Assembly: GCA_029010495.1 (NCBI GenBank)
Contig: JAQXKO010000021.1
Coordinates: 38,426-102,425, forward strand
DNA: 64,000 bases
Source of the DNA: Clostridiales bacterium
GTDB taxonomy: Bacteria > Bacillota > Clostridia > Lachnospirales > Lachnospiraceae
Direction: 5' to 3'
In this document: positions 36,658 to 46,258 of the stretch, piece after piece
Position numbering within the stretch: the stretch's first letter is position 1
Layout: the number at the start of each line of letters is the position of its first letter
Notes under the pieces: generated by a model
What the model saw: the letters and a program-made list of their open reading frames with translations, nothing else
Told to the model about the DNA's origin: nothing
Database searches by the model: none
Translations under genes and position numbers: made by a program

Positions 36658-37676
36658 AAAGTGATTCCTTTCTCACCGTCAACGATTTCGCCGACAACAA
36701 ATGCCTTATCTCCTGCAGCCTCAATAGCCTTAATTGCTGCATCGGCATCTTCTTTATTAACACATACCATCATACCTACACCCATATTATATGTGTTGTA
36801 CATCATGGTTTCTTCGATGTTGCCAACCTTCTGCATAAGCTTGAAGATTGCAGGCACCTCATAAGAATCCTTCTTTATAACGGCGTGCTTGCCTTCAGGA
36901 AGCATACGCGGAATATTCTCATAGAAGCCGCCGCCTGTAATATGGCTGCAGGCCTTGATTGTAATACCGGTTTCTTTGACGGATTTTAATGCCTTTACAT
37001 AAATTCTTGTCGGAGTGAGCAGACATTCACCGAGTGTCATGCCGAGCTCGTCATAATATGTATCAAGACTTTCCTTGGTCATCTCAAATACCTTTCTGAC
37101 AAGTGAATAACCATTAGAATGAACACCGGAAGAAGCAATACCGATTACAACATCGCCTGATTTTAAGTTTTCACCGGTAATAATATCCTTCTTATCAACA
37201 ACACCTACCGCAAAGCCGGCAAGGTCGTATTCATCTTCCTTCATAAGACCCGGATGCTCTGCTGTCTCGCCTCCGATAAGTGCACAGCCTGACTGTCTGC
37301 ATCCCTCTGCAACACCGCTTACAATAGAAGCTATCTTCTCAGGATAGTTTTTACCGCATGCGATATAGTCAAGAAAGAAAAGTGGTTCGCCACCGGCGCA
37401 TACAACGTCATTTACGCACATTGCAACCGCATCAATACCGATAGTATCATGCTTATCCATTAAAAACGCAAGCGCAACCTTTGTACCACAGCCGTCCGTA
37501 CCGGAAAGCAATACAGGCTCTTCCATTTCTTTAATTTTTGACATGTCAAACGCCCCCGAAAAGCCGCCGAGACCGCCCAAAACCTCAGGTCTTAATGTTT
37601 CCTTTACATGCTTCTTCATAAGCTCTACTGACTTGTACCCGGCTTCGATATCTACTCCGGCATTCTTATAATCCAT
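36651..37676 (-). CDS. purM: Phosphoribosylformylglycinamidine cyclo-ligase
   Basis: 341 residues. The DYKNAGVDIEAG start, LLSGTDGCGTKVALA, and the GGETAEHPG and ITGGGFYENIPRMLP motifs are those of PurM (AIR synthetase). It closes the imidazole ring using ATP. It is co-transcribed with purN (overlap) and follows purE after 44 bp. Confidence 0.96.
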   Translation of the reverse strand: MDYKNAGVDIEAGYKSVELMKKHVKETLRPEVLGGLGGFSGAFDMSKIKEMEEPVLLSGTDGCGTKVALAFLMDKHDTIGIDAVAMCVNDVVCAGGEPLFFLDYIACGKNYPEKIASIVSGVAEGCRQSGCALIGGETAEHPGLMKEDEYDLAGFAVGVVDKKDIITGENLKSGDVVIGIASSGVHSNGYSLVRKVFEMTKESLDTYYDELGMTLGECLLTPTRIYVKALKSVKETGITIKACSHITGGGFYENIPRMLPEGKHAVIKKDSYEVPAIFKLMQKVGNIEETMMYNTYNMGVGMMVCVNKEDADAAIKAIEAAGDKAFVVGEIVDGEKGITLC

Positions 37677-37720
37677 AAATTTCCTCTTTCCGCGCCTCTG
37701 CGCTTTATAGTTTATAATGA

Positions 37721-38233
37721 CTACATCTGCTCAAGATAAGCATCACAGCCAATTTCTTCGATTTTTTCTTTTTTAACCATTACCTGACCCTTAAGCTCTT
37801 CCTTGTAGGCCTTAACCTTTTCAAGGAGCTTTTCATCACCGATTGCAAGCATCTTTGCTGCAAGTATGGCTGCATTTGCAGCTCCGTCGATAGCAACAGT
37901 CGCAACAGGAATACCTGAAGGCATCTGTACAATTGAATAAAGTGAATCAACTCCGCTAAGTGTCTTTGTATGGATAGGAACTCCGATAACCGGTAATGGG
38001 AATAATGCAGCAGTCATTCCCGGAAGGTGTGCCGCACCGCCTGCTCCTGCAATAATAACCTTCATACCGTTCTTCTCGGCATTTAATGCGTAATCATAAA
38101 ATACATCCGGCATACGGTGAGCTGATATAATTGTCATCTCGTAACTGATACCGAATTTATCGAGCATTTTTGCCGCCTTTCTCATGATAGGTAAATCTGA
38201 ATCACTACCCATTACAATTCCAACCTGTGCCAT
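37721..38233 (-). CDS. purE: N5-carboxyaminoimidazole ribonucleotide mutase
   Basis: 170 residues, class I PurE. The GSDSDLPIM and ISAHRMPD motifs and GGAAHLPGM hold the substrate-binding serine, histidine and glycine-rich loop. It converts N5-CAIR to CAIR; the ATP-dependent partner purK is not in the window. First gene of the purEMND operon; a GGAGG site precedes it. Confidence 0.96.
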   Translation of the reverse strand: MAQVGIVMGSDSDLPIMRKAAKMLDKFGISYEMTIISAHRMPDVFYDYALNAEKNGMKVIIAGAGGAAHLPGMTAALFPLPVIGVPIHTKTLSGVDSLYSIVQMPSGIPVATVAIDGAANAAILAAKMLAIGDEKLLEKVKAYKEELKGQVMVKKEKIEEIGCDAYLEQM

Positions 38234-38407
38234 AATAACCTCCGTTAAAAAAGTACTATAAGGCGTCCGAAACAGACGCCTGTTTTGTATAATAAATATT
38301 TATACTCATAATAATTAATTTCCGCCAAAGTACACCAAAATACATCATTAATTATACAACATCAATACATTACAAGTAAAGCATAAAATTGTTTTTTATA
38401 TAAAATA
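38234..38407 (-). promoter_or_regulatory. purE leader and promoter region
   Basis: About 174 bases without a gene. A promoter TTTACT-18 bp-TATAAT lies on the minus strand at 38351-38380. A hairpin AGGCGTC/GACGCCT (38261-38281) sits 28 bp before the purE start codon. I do not recognise a known purine riboswitch in this leader. The hairpin has no T-run toward purE, so it is not a simple terminator for it. Confidence 0.45.
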
Positions 38408-40450
38408 TCACTGTTTGAATGCATCATTAAGCATTTCTGTTCCTTTTAGCACAAATCTGCCGTTTCTGATGATTTCAACCGCCTCGTTATTTTTTGTATA
38501 TCCGGTAATTGAGGCTATCTCATCATAAGGTATTGTAATATCGGTGTGACAGTTAAAATATGCACTTTCCCTGTCGGATTTTCGCAGCAAAGTGACTTCG
38601 TTATCCCTGGCCACCACCGCCTTTCCGTCGGGATTATAAGTCATATAATCCTCAAAATCCGAATAACATGTATCGCCTACGGCAAAATGAGGACCGGTTT
38701 TTTCCGCAATCAATATAGGAAGCCTGTCCCATATTTTATAATGCTCTGCCATTCCGTACGCAGTAGTATTTGTACCGATTGCAAATTCACCCATCGGAAG
38801 CTTCTCATGCTTCTTTAAAATATTTTCTTTTACGTATTCCTTTCCCTCTTCAATGTCCGAAAAATTATCGCATCCGTAATCAGTAACAAAGCCGTCCTCA
38901 AATTTCATAAAAAGATTTTTGTACTCGTATCCTTCAAGATATGCATGCGAAACATTTAATATTCCTTCAGTACCCTTAAGAACAGGCGTTGTAAAGACCT
39001 CTCCGACAGGAATATTAACATCGGCAACACAATTTTCGAATATTGTTTCTTTTTCAGGATTATTTAACTTGTATAAATTAACTTTCAGGTCGGTACTGTT
39101 TGGCGATAATCCGAGTATATGACAATAATCACATTTATCAAGCGCATCGATAATTGTCTGCTGTATTTTGGTATATACGTCATTATCAAGTGTGTTGACC
39201 TTATCGGTTGCTTCAAATATTTCCTCAAAATTATCACCGATTTCAGGAATAGGAAACGCAATAATCGTAAATGACACCTGTTCAAAATCAATATACTGCC
39301 TTATAAGCGTCTGACTTTTTGAGCGGAGGGCAATATAAAGCTGATGATTTTTATCGCACGGCTTTAATACGTCTTTTTTATTAACCGGTTCATACTCGTT
39401 CTCACCAAATGTCTCTACACATACAGGACCGGCAAATACGGAAAGCTCATCCTTCATTCCGTCATATATCTGCTTTAACAGTTCAAGGCGCACATCGGTA
39501 TATCGCTTATTTAAAAAGTAAACAAAATCATTTCTGTGGTCATATTCAAATTGTCTGTTAGGGCTTGAAGATTTTGTTCCGAGACGTTTACTGTCATCCA
39601 TATACATGATAATCCTTTTACCCATTGCCTCAAACATTTTAACCGCTTCCAGAATAATCCGTTCAAAGCCGACGCAATACCGTATTTCAATATTTTTCCT
39701 TGAAGAAAAATCAATCCCGGTTGCCGCAAAGCCTCTGATATAACCGTCTACAAAGGTTTTCGCAAGTGAAAAAATTTCCTCCTCACTTTTTCCTGCAAGA
39801 AATTTACTGATTAAGAGCTCATTTTCTCCAATATATGAGCCATAATAATAAAGATAGTCGGTTTGGCATAAATCAAAGCCCCTGATTATTTTTAACGGTT
39901 CATTATAATCAGGATTTTTTCTTCTTAATGTATCCAGAAGCAGATTTTCGCCGCAATAATCATGATAATAATAATATATAGCGTTTTTTACCGATGAGGC
40001 CTTTGCATTTCCGTCCGATAAAAGCACATAAACATAATTAATCAGCTCAAATAATACAAGCAGCTTCCAACGCTGTCCCGCAAAGCATTCAATTATCATA
40101 TCATACATTTTCTTTGCAATATGGGAAAGTAAAGGACCAATCTGCTTTCCGAAGCAGCTTGCGCAATATTCCGGATTCATATATGAATGATCATAATTTT
40201 CAGGCATCACATCATTGTAAAGTGATTTATTAAGCAATGCCAGCTCTTGGGAGGATAGTGAATACAGCTCCCTGCTTTCATACAGACACAGTGCTTTATC
40301 AAGTCTTGACGCAAAGTCACTTACCCAACAGAAAAAAGGAGCAAAATTCCCCGTATTGTTTTCCAATGCATATTCCCTGATTCTGTTCAGTGACAATTCA
40401 TATCTTTCCTGATGGTTTTCGTTTGCAGCATTAACAAATTCTGAAATCAT
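38408..40450 (-). CDS. M29 family metallo-aminopeptidase with a long N-terminal extension
   Basis: 680 residues from 40450 (GGAGAG upstream), far longer than the roughly 410 of AmpS/aminopeptidase T. The C-terminal 430 residues carry the M29 metal ligands: Glu in NIPVGEVFTTP, Glu in GEFAIGTNT, His in GPHFAVGDT, and His and Asp in NCHTDITIP (about 635-637). All are present, so it should be active. Residues about 1-245 have no match I recognise; they are helix-rich with many Tyr and a Cys-rich NPEYCASCFGKQ. It is a stand-alone gene and probably cytoplasmic. Confidence 0.8.
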   Translation of the reverse strand: MISEFVNAANENHQERYELSLNRIREYALENNTGNFAPFFCWVSDFASRLDKALCLYESRELYSLSSQELALLNKSLYNDVMPENYDHSYMNPEYCASCFGKQIGPLLSHIAKKMYDMIIECFAGQRWKLLVLFELINYVYVLLSDGNAKASSVKNAIYYYYHDYCGENLLLDTLRRKNPDYNEPLKIIRGFDLCQTDYLYYYGSYIGENELLISKFLAGKSEEEIFSLAKTFVDGYIRGFAATGIDFSSRKNIEIRYCVGFERIILEAVKMFEAMGKRIIMYMDDSKRLGTKSSSPNRQFEYDHRNDFVYFLNKRYTDVRLELLKQIYDGMKDELSVFAGPVCVETFGENEYEPVNKKDVLKPCDKNHQLYIALRSKSQTLIRQYIDFEQVSFTIIAFPIPEIGDNFEEIFEATDKVNTLDNDVYTKIQQTIIDALDKCDYCHILGLSPNSTDLKVNLYKLNNPEKETIFENCVADVNIPVGEVFTTPVLKGTEGILNVSHAYLEGYEYKNLFMKFEDGFVTDYGCDNFSDIEEGKEYVKENILKKHEKLPMGEFAIGTNTTAYGMAEHYKIWDRLPILIAEKTGPHFAVGDTCYSDFEDYMTYNPDGKAVVARDNEVTLLRKSDRESAYFNCHTDITIPYDEIASITGYTKNNEAVEIIRNGRFVLKGTEMLNDAFKQ

Positions 40451-40499
40451 ATGCTCTCCAATCAAATAAAAAATATAGCCTATATTTTATAATCCTACC

Positions 40500-40529
40500 A
40501 TAAAAATGCCGGAACATATGTCCCGGCAG
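40500..40529 (-). terminator. Terminator after the two-component operon
   Basis: TGCCGGGACATATGTTCCGGCA forms a stem on the minus strand (with one internal mismatch) followed by TTTTTATGG. It ends the regulator-kinase-membrane protein operon. Confidence 0.82.
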
Positions 40530-40539
40530 AAATTACATA

Positions 40540-40884
40540 TTATGCGATTCCAATCAAAAACATAACTAATATCATTATAAACAATAATGAATTAATTACA
40601 AGTGCAATAATTGATTCTTTATAATTTCCAACATTATCCTTACATCCGACAAGTGACAGATACATACCGCATATAACAATGATAAAGTCAAGAACCGCAA
40701 GAGATGATACCGAATTAACAACCTCCTGCTGCTCCGACATCGACATAATGATAAGGCATAAAAATACAACAAGTGCAATAATACCGGTAAAAAGTGCAAA
40801 ACCGCCCACCGCACTCTTAGGTCTGCCCGATGAACGCTTTTTCTTAGTGTCACCGGTTATATATTCATCCTTGTGAAAAAACAT
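40540..40884 (-). CDS. Small three-helix membrane protein of unknown function
   Basis: 114 residues. A charged N-terminus (KKKRSSGRPKS, with a double basic cluster) precedes three predicted transmembrane helices (about 28-47, 60-80, 90-112). I do not recognise the family beyond small uncharacterised clostridial membrane proteins. It begins 4 bp after the histidine kinase stop codon and ends at a terminator, so it is the third gene of the two-component operon and may modulate or be regulated by it. Confidence 0.7.
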   Translation of the reverse strand: MFFHKDEYITGDTKKKRSSGRPKSAVGGFALFTGIIALVVFLCLIIMSMSEQQEVVNSVSSLAVLDFIIVICGMYLSLVGCKDNVGNYKESIIALVINSLLFIMILVMFLIGIA

Positions 40885-40887
40885 AAA

Positions 40888-42960
40888 CTATTCTTCCGTT
40901 TCCGTATTATTTTCAGGCTTTGAAAGCTCAACAGTCGACTTATATAAATCACCGTCTATATCAATATATAATTTACCGTTCATTGCCTCTGTCAGACTTC
41001 TGGCAATCGAAAGTCCGAGACCGCTTCCCTCTGTATTTCTTGACTTATCACCTCTTACAAAACGCTCCGTGAGCTCATCAGCTGATACATTCAGATGGTA
41101 TTTTGATATGTTTTTAAAGGTTATAAGCTGTTTATCGCCTTTTGTATAAATATCAATGAACACTCTTGTATTTTCAAGAGCATATTTATAAATATTATTG
41201 AGCAGGTTGTCAATTACACGCCACAAATGTCTGCTGTCCGCAATAACTTCAGCATTATCCGACATATTATTGATGACTAATTCCAGTCCCTTACTCTCAA
41301 ATCTGTCAAGATACTCTGCTACTGCCTGTTCCGTAAGAATATATTCATCTATTACGGAAAAATCGACGTTCAGACTACCGGTCGACGCTTTACTGGCCTC
41401 AATAAGGTCTTCTATAAGCTTTTTCAGCTTTTCAGACTGCCGTTCAAGTATTTCCATATACTCACCCGCTTCTTCATCATTGACATTACATTTATTAAGC
41501 AGATTTACATAAGTAATGATTGAAGTAAGAGGTGTTTTAATATCATGTGAAACATTTGTAATAAGCTCTGTTTTAAAATGCTCACTTTTTAGTGTATCCT
41601 TAAGTGCCAGAGTCATACCGTCAGAAATATGATTTACTGCTGTTGAAGTTCTTCTGAAAATTCTTGAAACGAGCCTGTTGTCAATTTTATAATCCAGCTG
41701 TCCCTCAGCTATGGCATTTACGGCAGAATCAATAAGATATACATTATAAATCAGGAAGAACTGATTAATAAACAATATTGTCAAAACCACATATAAGATG
41801 ATTCTCAACTCATTATACGGTATGAAAAATCCAAGCCATAATATTGTTCCGTCTATCAAAATAAAAACCAGAATATAATGAATCGACATCTTTATGTTAA
41901 CCACAGCATTAACGGCTCTCTTTAAAATATTATTCAGCTTACTGATAATAATGCGGATTATCGAGCATTGAGCCAGCGTTCCTGCCTTTATGCGGACGGC
42001 CAAAGTCATAATAAACTCAGCAACCGCAAATGAAAGAATATAAGTTAATAAAAATATAGTAAAGGTATAATATACATTGTATAACGCATTACTGTTGTGA
42101 ACAAAGAATAATCCGGAAATTGAGGATACAACAAATTCCAAATAAAACAGAAATAAAAACCCAAATAATCCTATTACAATCTCAAGCGGCAGCCTGTCAA
42201 CTGCTCTAATCTTTATGCTTTCACGCTGATTTATATGACCTGTACCCTTTATCAAAAGATAAAGGAAATATAGCATAAAAATTAACGAAATAATACAAAT
42301 AACAGGAATAATATATCTGAATTCATATGCCAGATACATACAATAATATGTAGCATAGTACTCATCCTTGGCTGTATATTCACTTGGCACATAGCATGTC
42401 AGCTCAATCTTAACTTTTTCTATTTTTTTATCATTTACATTAACATAATACTTATTATCATTAATTGTTATGACAACGTCAAGTCCAAGTCTTTTTGCCT
42501 TTGTAATCTCTTCGCTTTCCTGAACTTCCTCAAGAGAATTATAAATAAAGGTCTTGTCAATTGTAAGATTTTCAATATCAAGATCAAACTTATACGTGGA
42601 TACCATCTGCTTTTTTTCCGTAGCATGAAAGTATCCCGGAATCGAGAAACTGTCGTTTGAAATATAAGTAAACCTGAAATTATTATTGTCGTCACTATAA
42701 TACTGATCGTAATAATGTGAATAGTAATCTCCGTCCTCCATTATATTATTATAATAATCTTGACAATAAGTTGTGGCTGCCTTTTCGGCATCCAAATACA
42801 TTTTATTAGAAAGATATCTGTTCCATGCCTTTTTAAAGCCATTCGTATATAATCCCATATACACACCAATAGCCATAATTATAAAACATATTGCAAATAC
42901 AAAAAAGGCCAGACTGAAGCCGAACAGCCTTTTGAACTTTGAATTAATACTGTAATCCAT
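40888..42960 (-). CDS. Multi-spanning sensor histidine kinase
   Basis: 690 residues. An N-terminal helix (about 12-35) and a large extracellular domain rich in Tyr and Asp (about 36-220) are followed by several further transmembrane helices (about 220-400) and a HAMP-like linker. The cytoplasmic kinase has the H-box SHDIKTPLTS, the N-box WRVIDNLLNNIYKYA and the G-box GSGLGLSIA. It should phosphorylate the OmpR-type regulator encoded 12 bp upstream. The architecture resembles kinases that sense cell-envelope stress or antibiotics. The ligand is unknown. Confidence 0.9.
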   Translation of the reverse strand: MDYSINSKFKRLFGFSLAFFVFAICFIIMAIGVYMGLYTNGFKKAWNRYLSNKMYLDAEKAATTYCQDYYNNIMEDGDYYSHYYDQYYSDDNNNFRFTYISNDSFSIPGYFHATEKKQMVSTYKFDLDIENLTIDKTFIYNSLEEVQESEEITKAKRLGLDVVITINDNKYYVNVNDKKIEKVKIELTCYVPSEYTAKDEYYATYYCMYLAYEFRYIIPVICIISLIFMLYFLYLLIKGTGHINQRESIKIRAVDRLPLEIVIGLFGFLFLFYLEFVVSSISGLFFVHNSNALYNVYYTFTIFLLTYILSFAVAEFIMTLAVRIKAGTLAQCSIIRIIISKLNNILKRAVNAVVNIKMSIHYILVFILIDGTILWLGFFIPYNELRIILYVVLTILFINQFFLIYNVYLIDSAVNAIAEGQLDYKIDNRLVSRIFRRTSTAVNHISDGMTLALKDTLKSEHFKTELITNVSHDIKTPLTSIITYVNLLNKCNVNDEEAGEYMEILERQSEKLKKLIEDLIEASKASTGSLNVDFSVIDEYILTEQAVAEYLDRFESKGLELVINNMSDNAEVIADSRHLWRVIDNLLNNIYKYALENTRVFIDIYTKGDKQLITFKNISKYHLNVSADELTERFVRGDKSRNTEGSGLGLSIARSLTEAMNGKLYIDIDGDLYKSTVELSKPENNTETEE

Positions 42961-42972
42961 AAATATCCCTTA

Positions 42973-43668
42973 TCAGTTCTCTTCTAACTTGTAGCCCTGT
43001 CCCCACAATACCTTTATATATCTTGGATTTGCAGGGTCAATTTCGATTTTTTCACGAATATGACGAATATGTACCGCAATAGTGCCCTCAGCACCGATAG
43101 GATCCCCCTCCCAAACGGCTCTGTAAATATCTTTGGCTGATAAAACTCTGCCCGGCTGTTCCATTAGCACCTTTAATATACCATACTCGGTCGGAGTAAG
43201 AACCACCTCTTCTCCGTCAACCGTGACCTTTTTTGTTGTTTCATTAAGAATAATTCCGCCAACAATATGCTCTGACACATTATTTCCCGAGCCAAGCTCC
43301 GTATATCTTCTTAATGCGGACTTAACTCTGGCAACAAGCATGGAAGAATTAAATGGCTTTGTTATGTAATCATCAGCACCGATATCAAGTCCTGTAATCT
43401 TATCGGAATCCTGACTTTTTGCAGTAAGAAAAATAATAGGTATATTACTATCCTTCCTGATTTCATGACATGCTTCATAACCATCCATAACAGGCATCAT
43501 AATATCAAGAATTGCAAGCTTAATTCCGCGATATTTTTTTACACACTCAACTGCTTCACGGCCATTATATGCCTTAATTACTTTATATCCCTCATTTTCC
43601 AGATATATTGATATAGCTCTTACTATATCTCTGTCATCATCACATACCAGAATAATATTATTTACCAT
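42973..43668 (-). CDS. OmpR/PhoB-family response regulator
   Basis: 231 residues from 43668, behind GAGGAGGAG. The receiver domain has CDDD, the phospho-acceptor in LAILDIMMPVMDG, and the conserved Thr and Lys in FLTAKSQD and YITKPF. The C-terminal winged helix ends in VLWGQGYKLE. It is a DNA-binding regulator partnered by the adjacent kinase. Upstream lie an 8-4-8 dyad and possible promoter sequences that may be its own control region. Confidence 0.94.
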   Translation of the reverse strand: MVNNIILVCDDDRDIVRAISIYLENEGYKVIKAYNGREAVECVKKYRGIKLAILDIMMPVMDGYEACHEIRKDSNIPIIFLTAKSQDSDKITGLDIGADDYITKPFNSSMLVARVKSALRRYTELGSGNNVSEHIVGGIILNETTKKVTVDGEEVVLTPTEYGILKVLMEQPGRVLSAKDIYRAVWEGDPIGAEGTIAVHIRHIREKIEIDPANPRYIKVLWGQGYKLEEN

Positions 43669-43747
43669 AATCTCCTCCTCGAAACGTCTGAAAAAATACA
43701 GACTTATCATGATATAAATAATAAATAATAAATCAAAAAAATACAAG

Positions 43748-43767
43748 GCTTAAATATTAATTTAAGC
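43748..43767. promoter_or_regulatory. Dyad upstream of the response-regulator operon
   Basis: GCTTAAATATTAATTTAAGC has 8-base arms around a 4-base centre. It lies between the pheT terminator and the regulator gene, about 80 bp before its start. No T-run follows, so a protein-binding site is more likely than a terminator. Autoregulation is inference. Confidence 0.45.
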
Positions 43768-43774
43768 ATATATT

Positions 43775-43802
43775 AAAAAATCCCGGCGCAAAAGCACCGG
43801 GA
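43775..43802 (-). terminator. Terminator after pheT
   Basis: TCCCGG and CCGGGA form a stem around a 10-base loop on the minus strand, followed by TTTTTTAA. It starts 11 bp past the pheT stop codon. Confidence 0.85.
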
Positions 43803-43812
43803 AAATATGTTT

Positions 43813-46245
43813 TTATGCTCTAAGCTCAATTCCGAGAGAACCAAGTCCTTTAAGAATCTTATCCATTACAGGAGTAATATCCTTATCCTCAAGAGTTCTG
43901 TCATTTGCTCTGAAGCTAATCGAATATGCCATGGACTTATAGCCCTCTTTAATCTGTTCACCCTCATAAATATCAAAAAGAGAACAGCTTTCAAGAAGCT
44001 TTCCGGCATTTTTAATAATCACTTCCTCAATATCACCGGCAAGGACGTTCTTTGGAACTACCATGGAAAGGTCACGTGAAACGGCAGGGAACTTTGCTAT
44101 ACCCTTATATTTAATGTCAAATGATGCTTTATCAAGTATCTTTGGCATATCAATAACAGCCACGTATGTTCTTCCATTGATATTGTAGTTATCACAAACC
44201 TGAGGATGAACCTCGCCGAGATAACCGATAACATCTCCGTCAACAACCATCTCTGCCTGTCTTCCCGGATGAAGGAATGTCTTTGAGGATACTGTAAATT
44301 TGACCTTGTCAATACCAACCTCCTCAAGAAAATCAAGAACCGAGCCCTTCATGTCATAGAAATCACCGCACTCATTAAATGCAAGTGTAAACTGAACCCT
44401 TTCGTCAGGAAGCTCTGTTACAGGTATACTCTTTGGAATATAAATCTTGGCAAGCTCATAAAGCTTTACTTCCTTATTACGTCTGTTGCAGTTGGTAGCT
44501 ATGCTTGTAAGAATACCGTTAAGAGGAATTGTTCTCATAACCGAGAAATCTTCACCTAACGGATTACTTATCGTAACCGTATTTCTTATAACATCATCTG
44601 CCGGGATAAGCAGCTTATCAAATACCTTTGGACTTTCAAAGCTATAGGTCATGCCCTCTGAAAAACCATTTCTTTCAGCGACATCCCTTGCAATATTTTC
44701 AACCGTAAGCTTGAAAGAAAGCTTTCCTGTTGTTGCTTCACCATTTGGAAGTGAAGTAGGAATAATATCATATCCGTAGAAACGTGCAACTTCCTCATCA
44801 AGATCTGCCTGTGATAATACATCCTGTCTCCAGGTTGGTACAAGCACCTCATCGGTACTCTCATCATAGCCAAGATCAACCTTTTTGAAAATCGCAATCA
44901 TATCAGATTTTGAAATATCCGTTCCCAGAACCCTGTTTGTTCTTTCCCAGTCAAACTTTATCTTCCATGGCTCTTTCTTTTCAGGATATACATCTACACA
45001 TCCGCCTACTACCTCACCGGCTCCCAGCTCTTCAATAAGCTGGCAGGCTCTGTCCATTGCCTCCATTGTCGTATTCGGATCAAGACCTTTTTCAAATTTA
45101 GCCTGGGCATCTGTTCTCATACCAAGCTTTTTACCTGAAAGGCGAATGTTGGTTCCGTCAAAGCAGGCTGCTTCGAAAAGCATTGTTGTAACATCATCAG
45201 TAATTTTTGAGTTGTCACCGCCCATAATACCTGCAATTCCGACTGACTTCTCGGCATCTGCAATCATAAGCATGGAAGAATCCATCTTATGGCTTACACC
45301 GTCAAGAGTTACAAATTCTTCACCCTCGACTGCCCTTCTTACGATAATCTTGCTGCCGGCAATAGTTGATAAATCATATGCATGCATCGGCTGACCGTAC
45401 TCTTCCATAATGTAATTTGTAATATCTACAAGATTATTGATTGGTCTGATACCGTTTGAAGCAAGTCGGCGCTGCATCCACATTGGTGAAGGACCGATTT
45501 TAATGTTTTTAACTACTCTTCCCACATATCGTCTGCAAAGGTCAGGAGCCTGAACTTCAACACTTATCATATCTGCACAGTTTTCGTTATTTCCTGTTTT
45601 TGTTACTACAGGTGGTACGAAATCTTTTTTAAATGTGGCAGCGGCTTCTCTTGCAATACCGAGTACCGAGTAGCAATCTACTCTGTTATTTGTAATTTCA
45701 TATTCAAATACTACATCATTTAATCCGAGTGCCTCAATTGCGGAGCTTCCGATTTTAAGGTTATCATAATAAGGATTGTCAGAAAAAATATAAATACCGT
45801 ATTCGGGAGCATCAGGATACATATCCCTTGTCTGTCCAAGCTCTTCGATGGAGCACATCATACCGTTACTCTCAACACCTCTGAGCTTCCCCTTCTTAAT
45901 CTTTATGCCGCCTTCAGTCTTTTTGCCATCATGACCGCCTGCAACCCTTCCTCCGTCAAGGACAACAGGTACCACATCGCCTTCCTTAACATTTGGTGCT
46001 CCTGTAACAATCTGTACCGTATTACCCTCTTCATCAATCTGAACCTGACATACGATAAGCTTGTCAGCGTCAGGATGCTTTTCAATCTTTAAAATCTTTG
46101 CAACGATAATCTTTTCAAGATCAGCATCAAGCCTATCAAAGCCTTCTACCTTAGTTCCTGAAAGTGTCATTGCATCTGTATATTCCTGTGCACTGCATTC
46201 AAGGTCAGGCACATACGCTTTAATCCAAGATAAAGATGTATTCAT
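43813..46245 (-). CDS. pheT: Phenylalanine-tRNA ligase, beta subunit
   Basis: 810 residues, the full-length bacterial type: an N-terminal EMAP-like tRNA-binding domain (about 40-150), B3/B4 editing domain, B5 domain, and a C-terminal ferredoxin-fold anticodon-binding domain ending RTLEDKDITP. It forms an alpha2-beta2 enzyme with PheS, binds tRNA-Phe and edits mischarged tyrosine. It is transcribed with pheS from the T-box promoter, with a 13-bp gap. Confidence 0.97.
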   Translation of the reverse strand: MNTSLSWIKAYVPDLECSAQEYTDAMTLSGTKVEGFDRLDADLEKIIVAKILKIEKHPDADKLIVCQVQIDEEGNTVQIVTGAPNVKEGDVVPVVLDGGRVAGGHDGKKTEGGIKIKKGKLRGVESNGMMCSIEELGQTRDMYPDAPEYGIYIFSDNPYYDNLKIGSSAIEALGLNDVVFEYEITNNRVDCYSVLGIAREAAATFKKDFVPPVVTKTGNNENCADMISVEVQAPDLCRRYVGRVVKNIKIGPSPMWMQRRLASNGIRPINNLVDITNYIMEEYGQPMHAYDLSTIAGSKIIVRRAVEGEEFVTLDGVSHKMDSSMLMIADAEKSVGIAGIMGGDNSKITDDVTTMLFEAACFDGTNIRLSGKKLGMRTDAQAKFEKGLDPNTTMEAMDRACQLIEELGAGEVVGGCVDVYPEKKEPWKIKFDWERTNRVLGTDISKSDMIAIFKKVDLGYDESTDEVLVPTWRQDVLSQADLDEEVARFYGYDIIPTSLPNGEATTGKLSFKLTVENIARDVAERNGFSEGMTYSFESPKVFDKLLIPADDVIRNTVTISNPLGEDFSVMRTIPLNGILTSIATNCNRRNKEVKLYELAKIYIPKSIPVTELPDERVQFTLAFNECGDFYDMKGSVLDFLEEVGIDKVKFTVSSKTFLHPGRQAEMVVDGDVIGYLGEVHPQVCDNYNINGRTYVAVIDMPKILDKASFDIKYKGIAKFPAVSRDLSMVVPKNVLAGDIEEVIIKNAGKLLESCSLFDIYEGEQIKEGYKSMAYSISFRANDRTLEDKDITPVMDKILKGLGSLGIELRA

Positions 46246-46258
46246 TAGTTTTCCCTCC

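Noticed and set aside
38261..38281. Purine riboswitch in the purE leader
   Set aside because: Only a simple 7-bp hairpin is present; the three-way junction and conserved loop sequences of purine or ZTP riboswitches are not seen.
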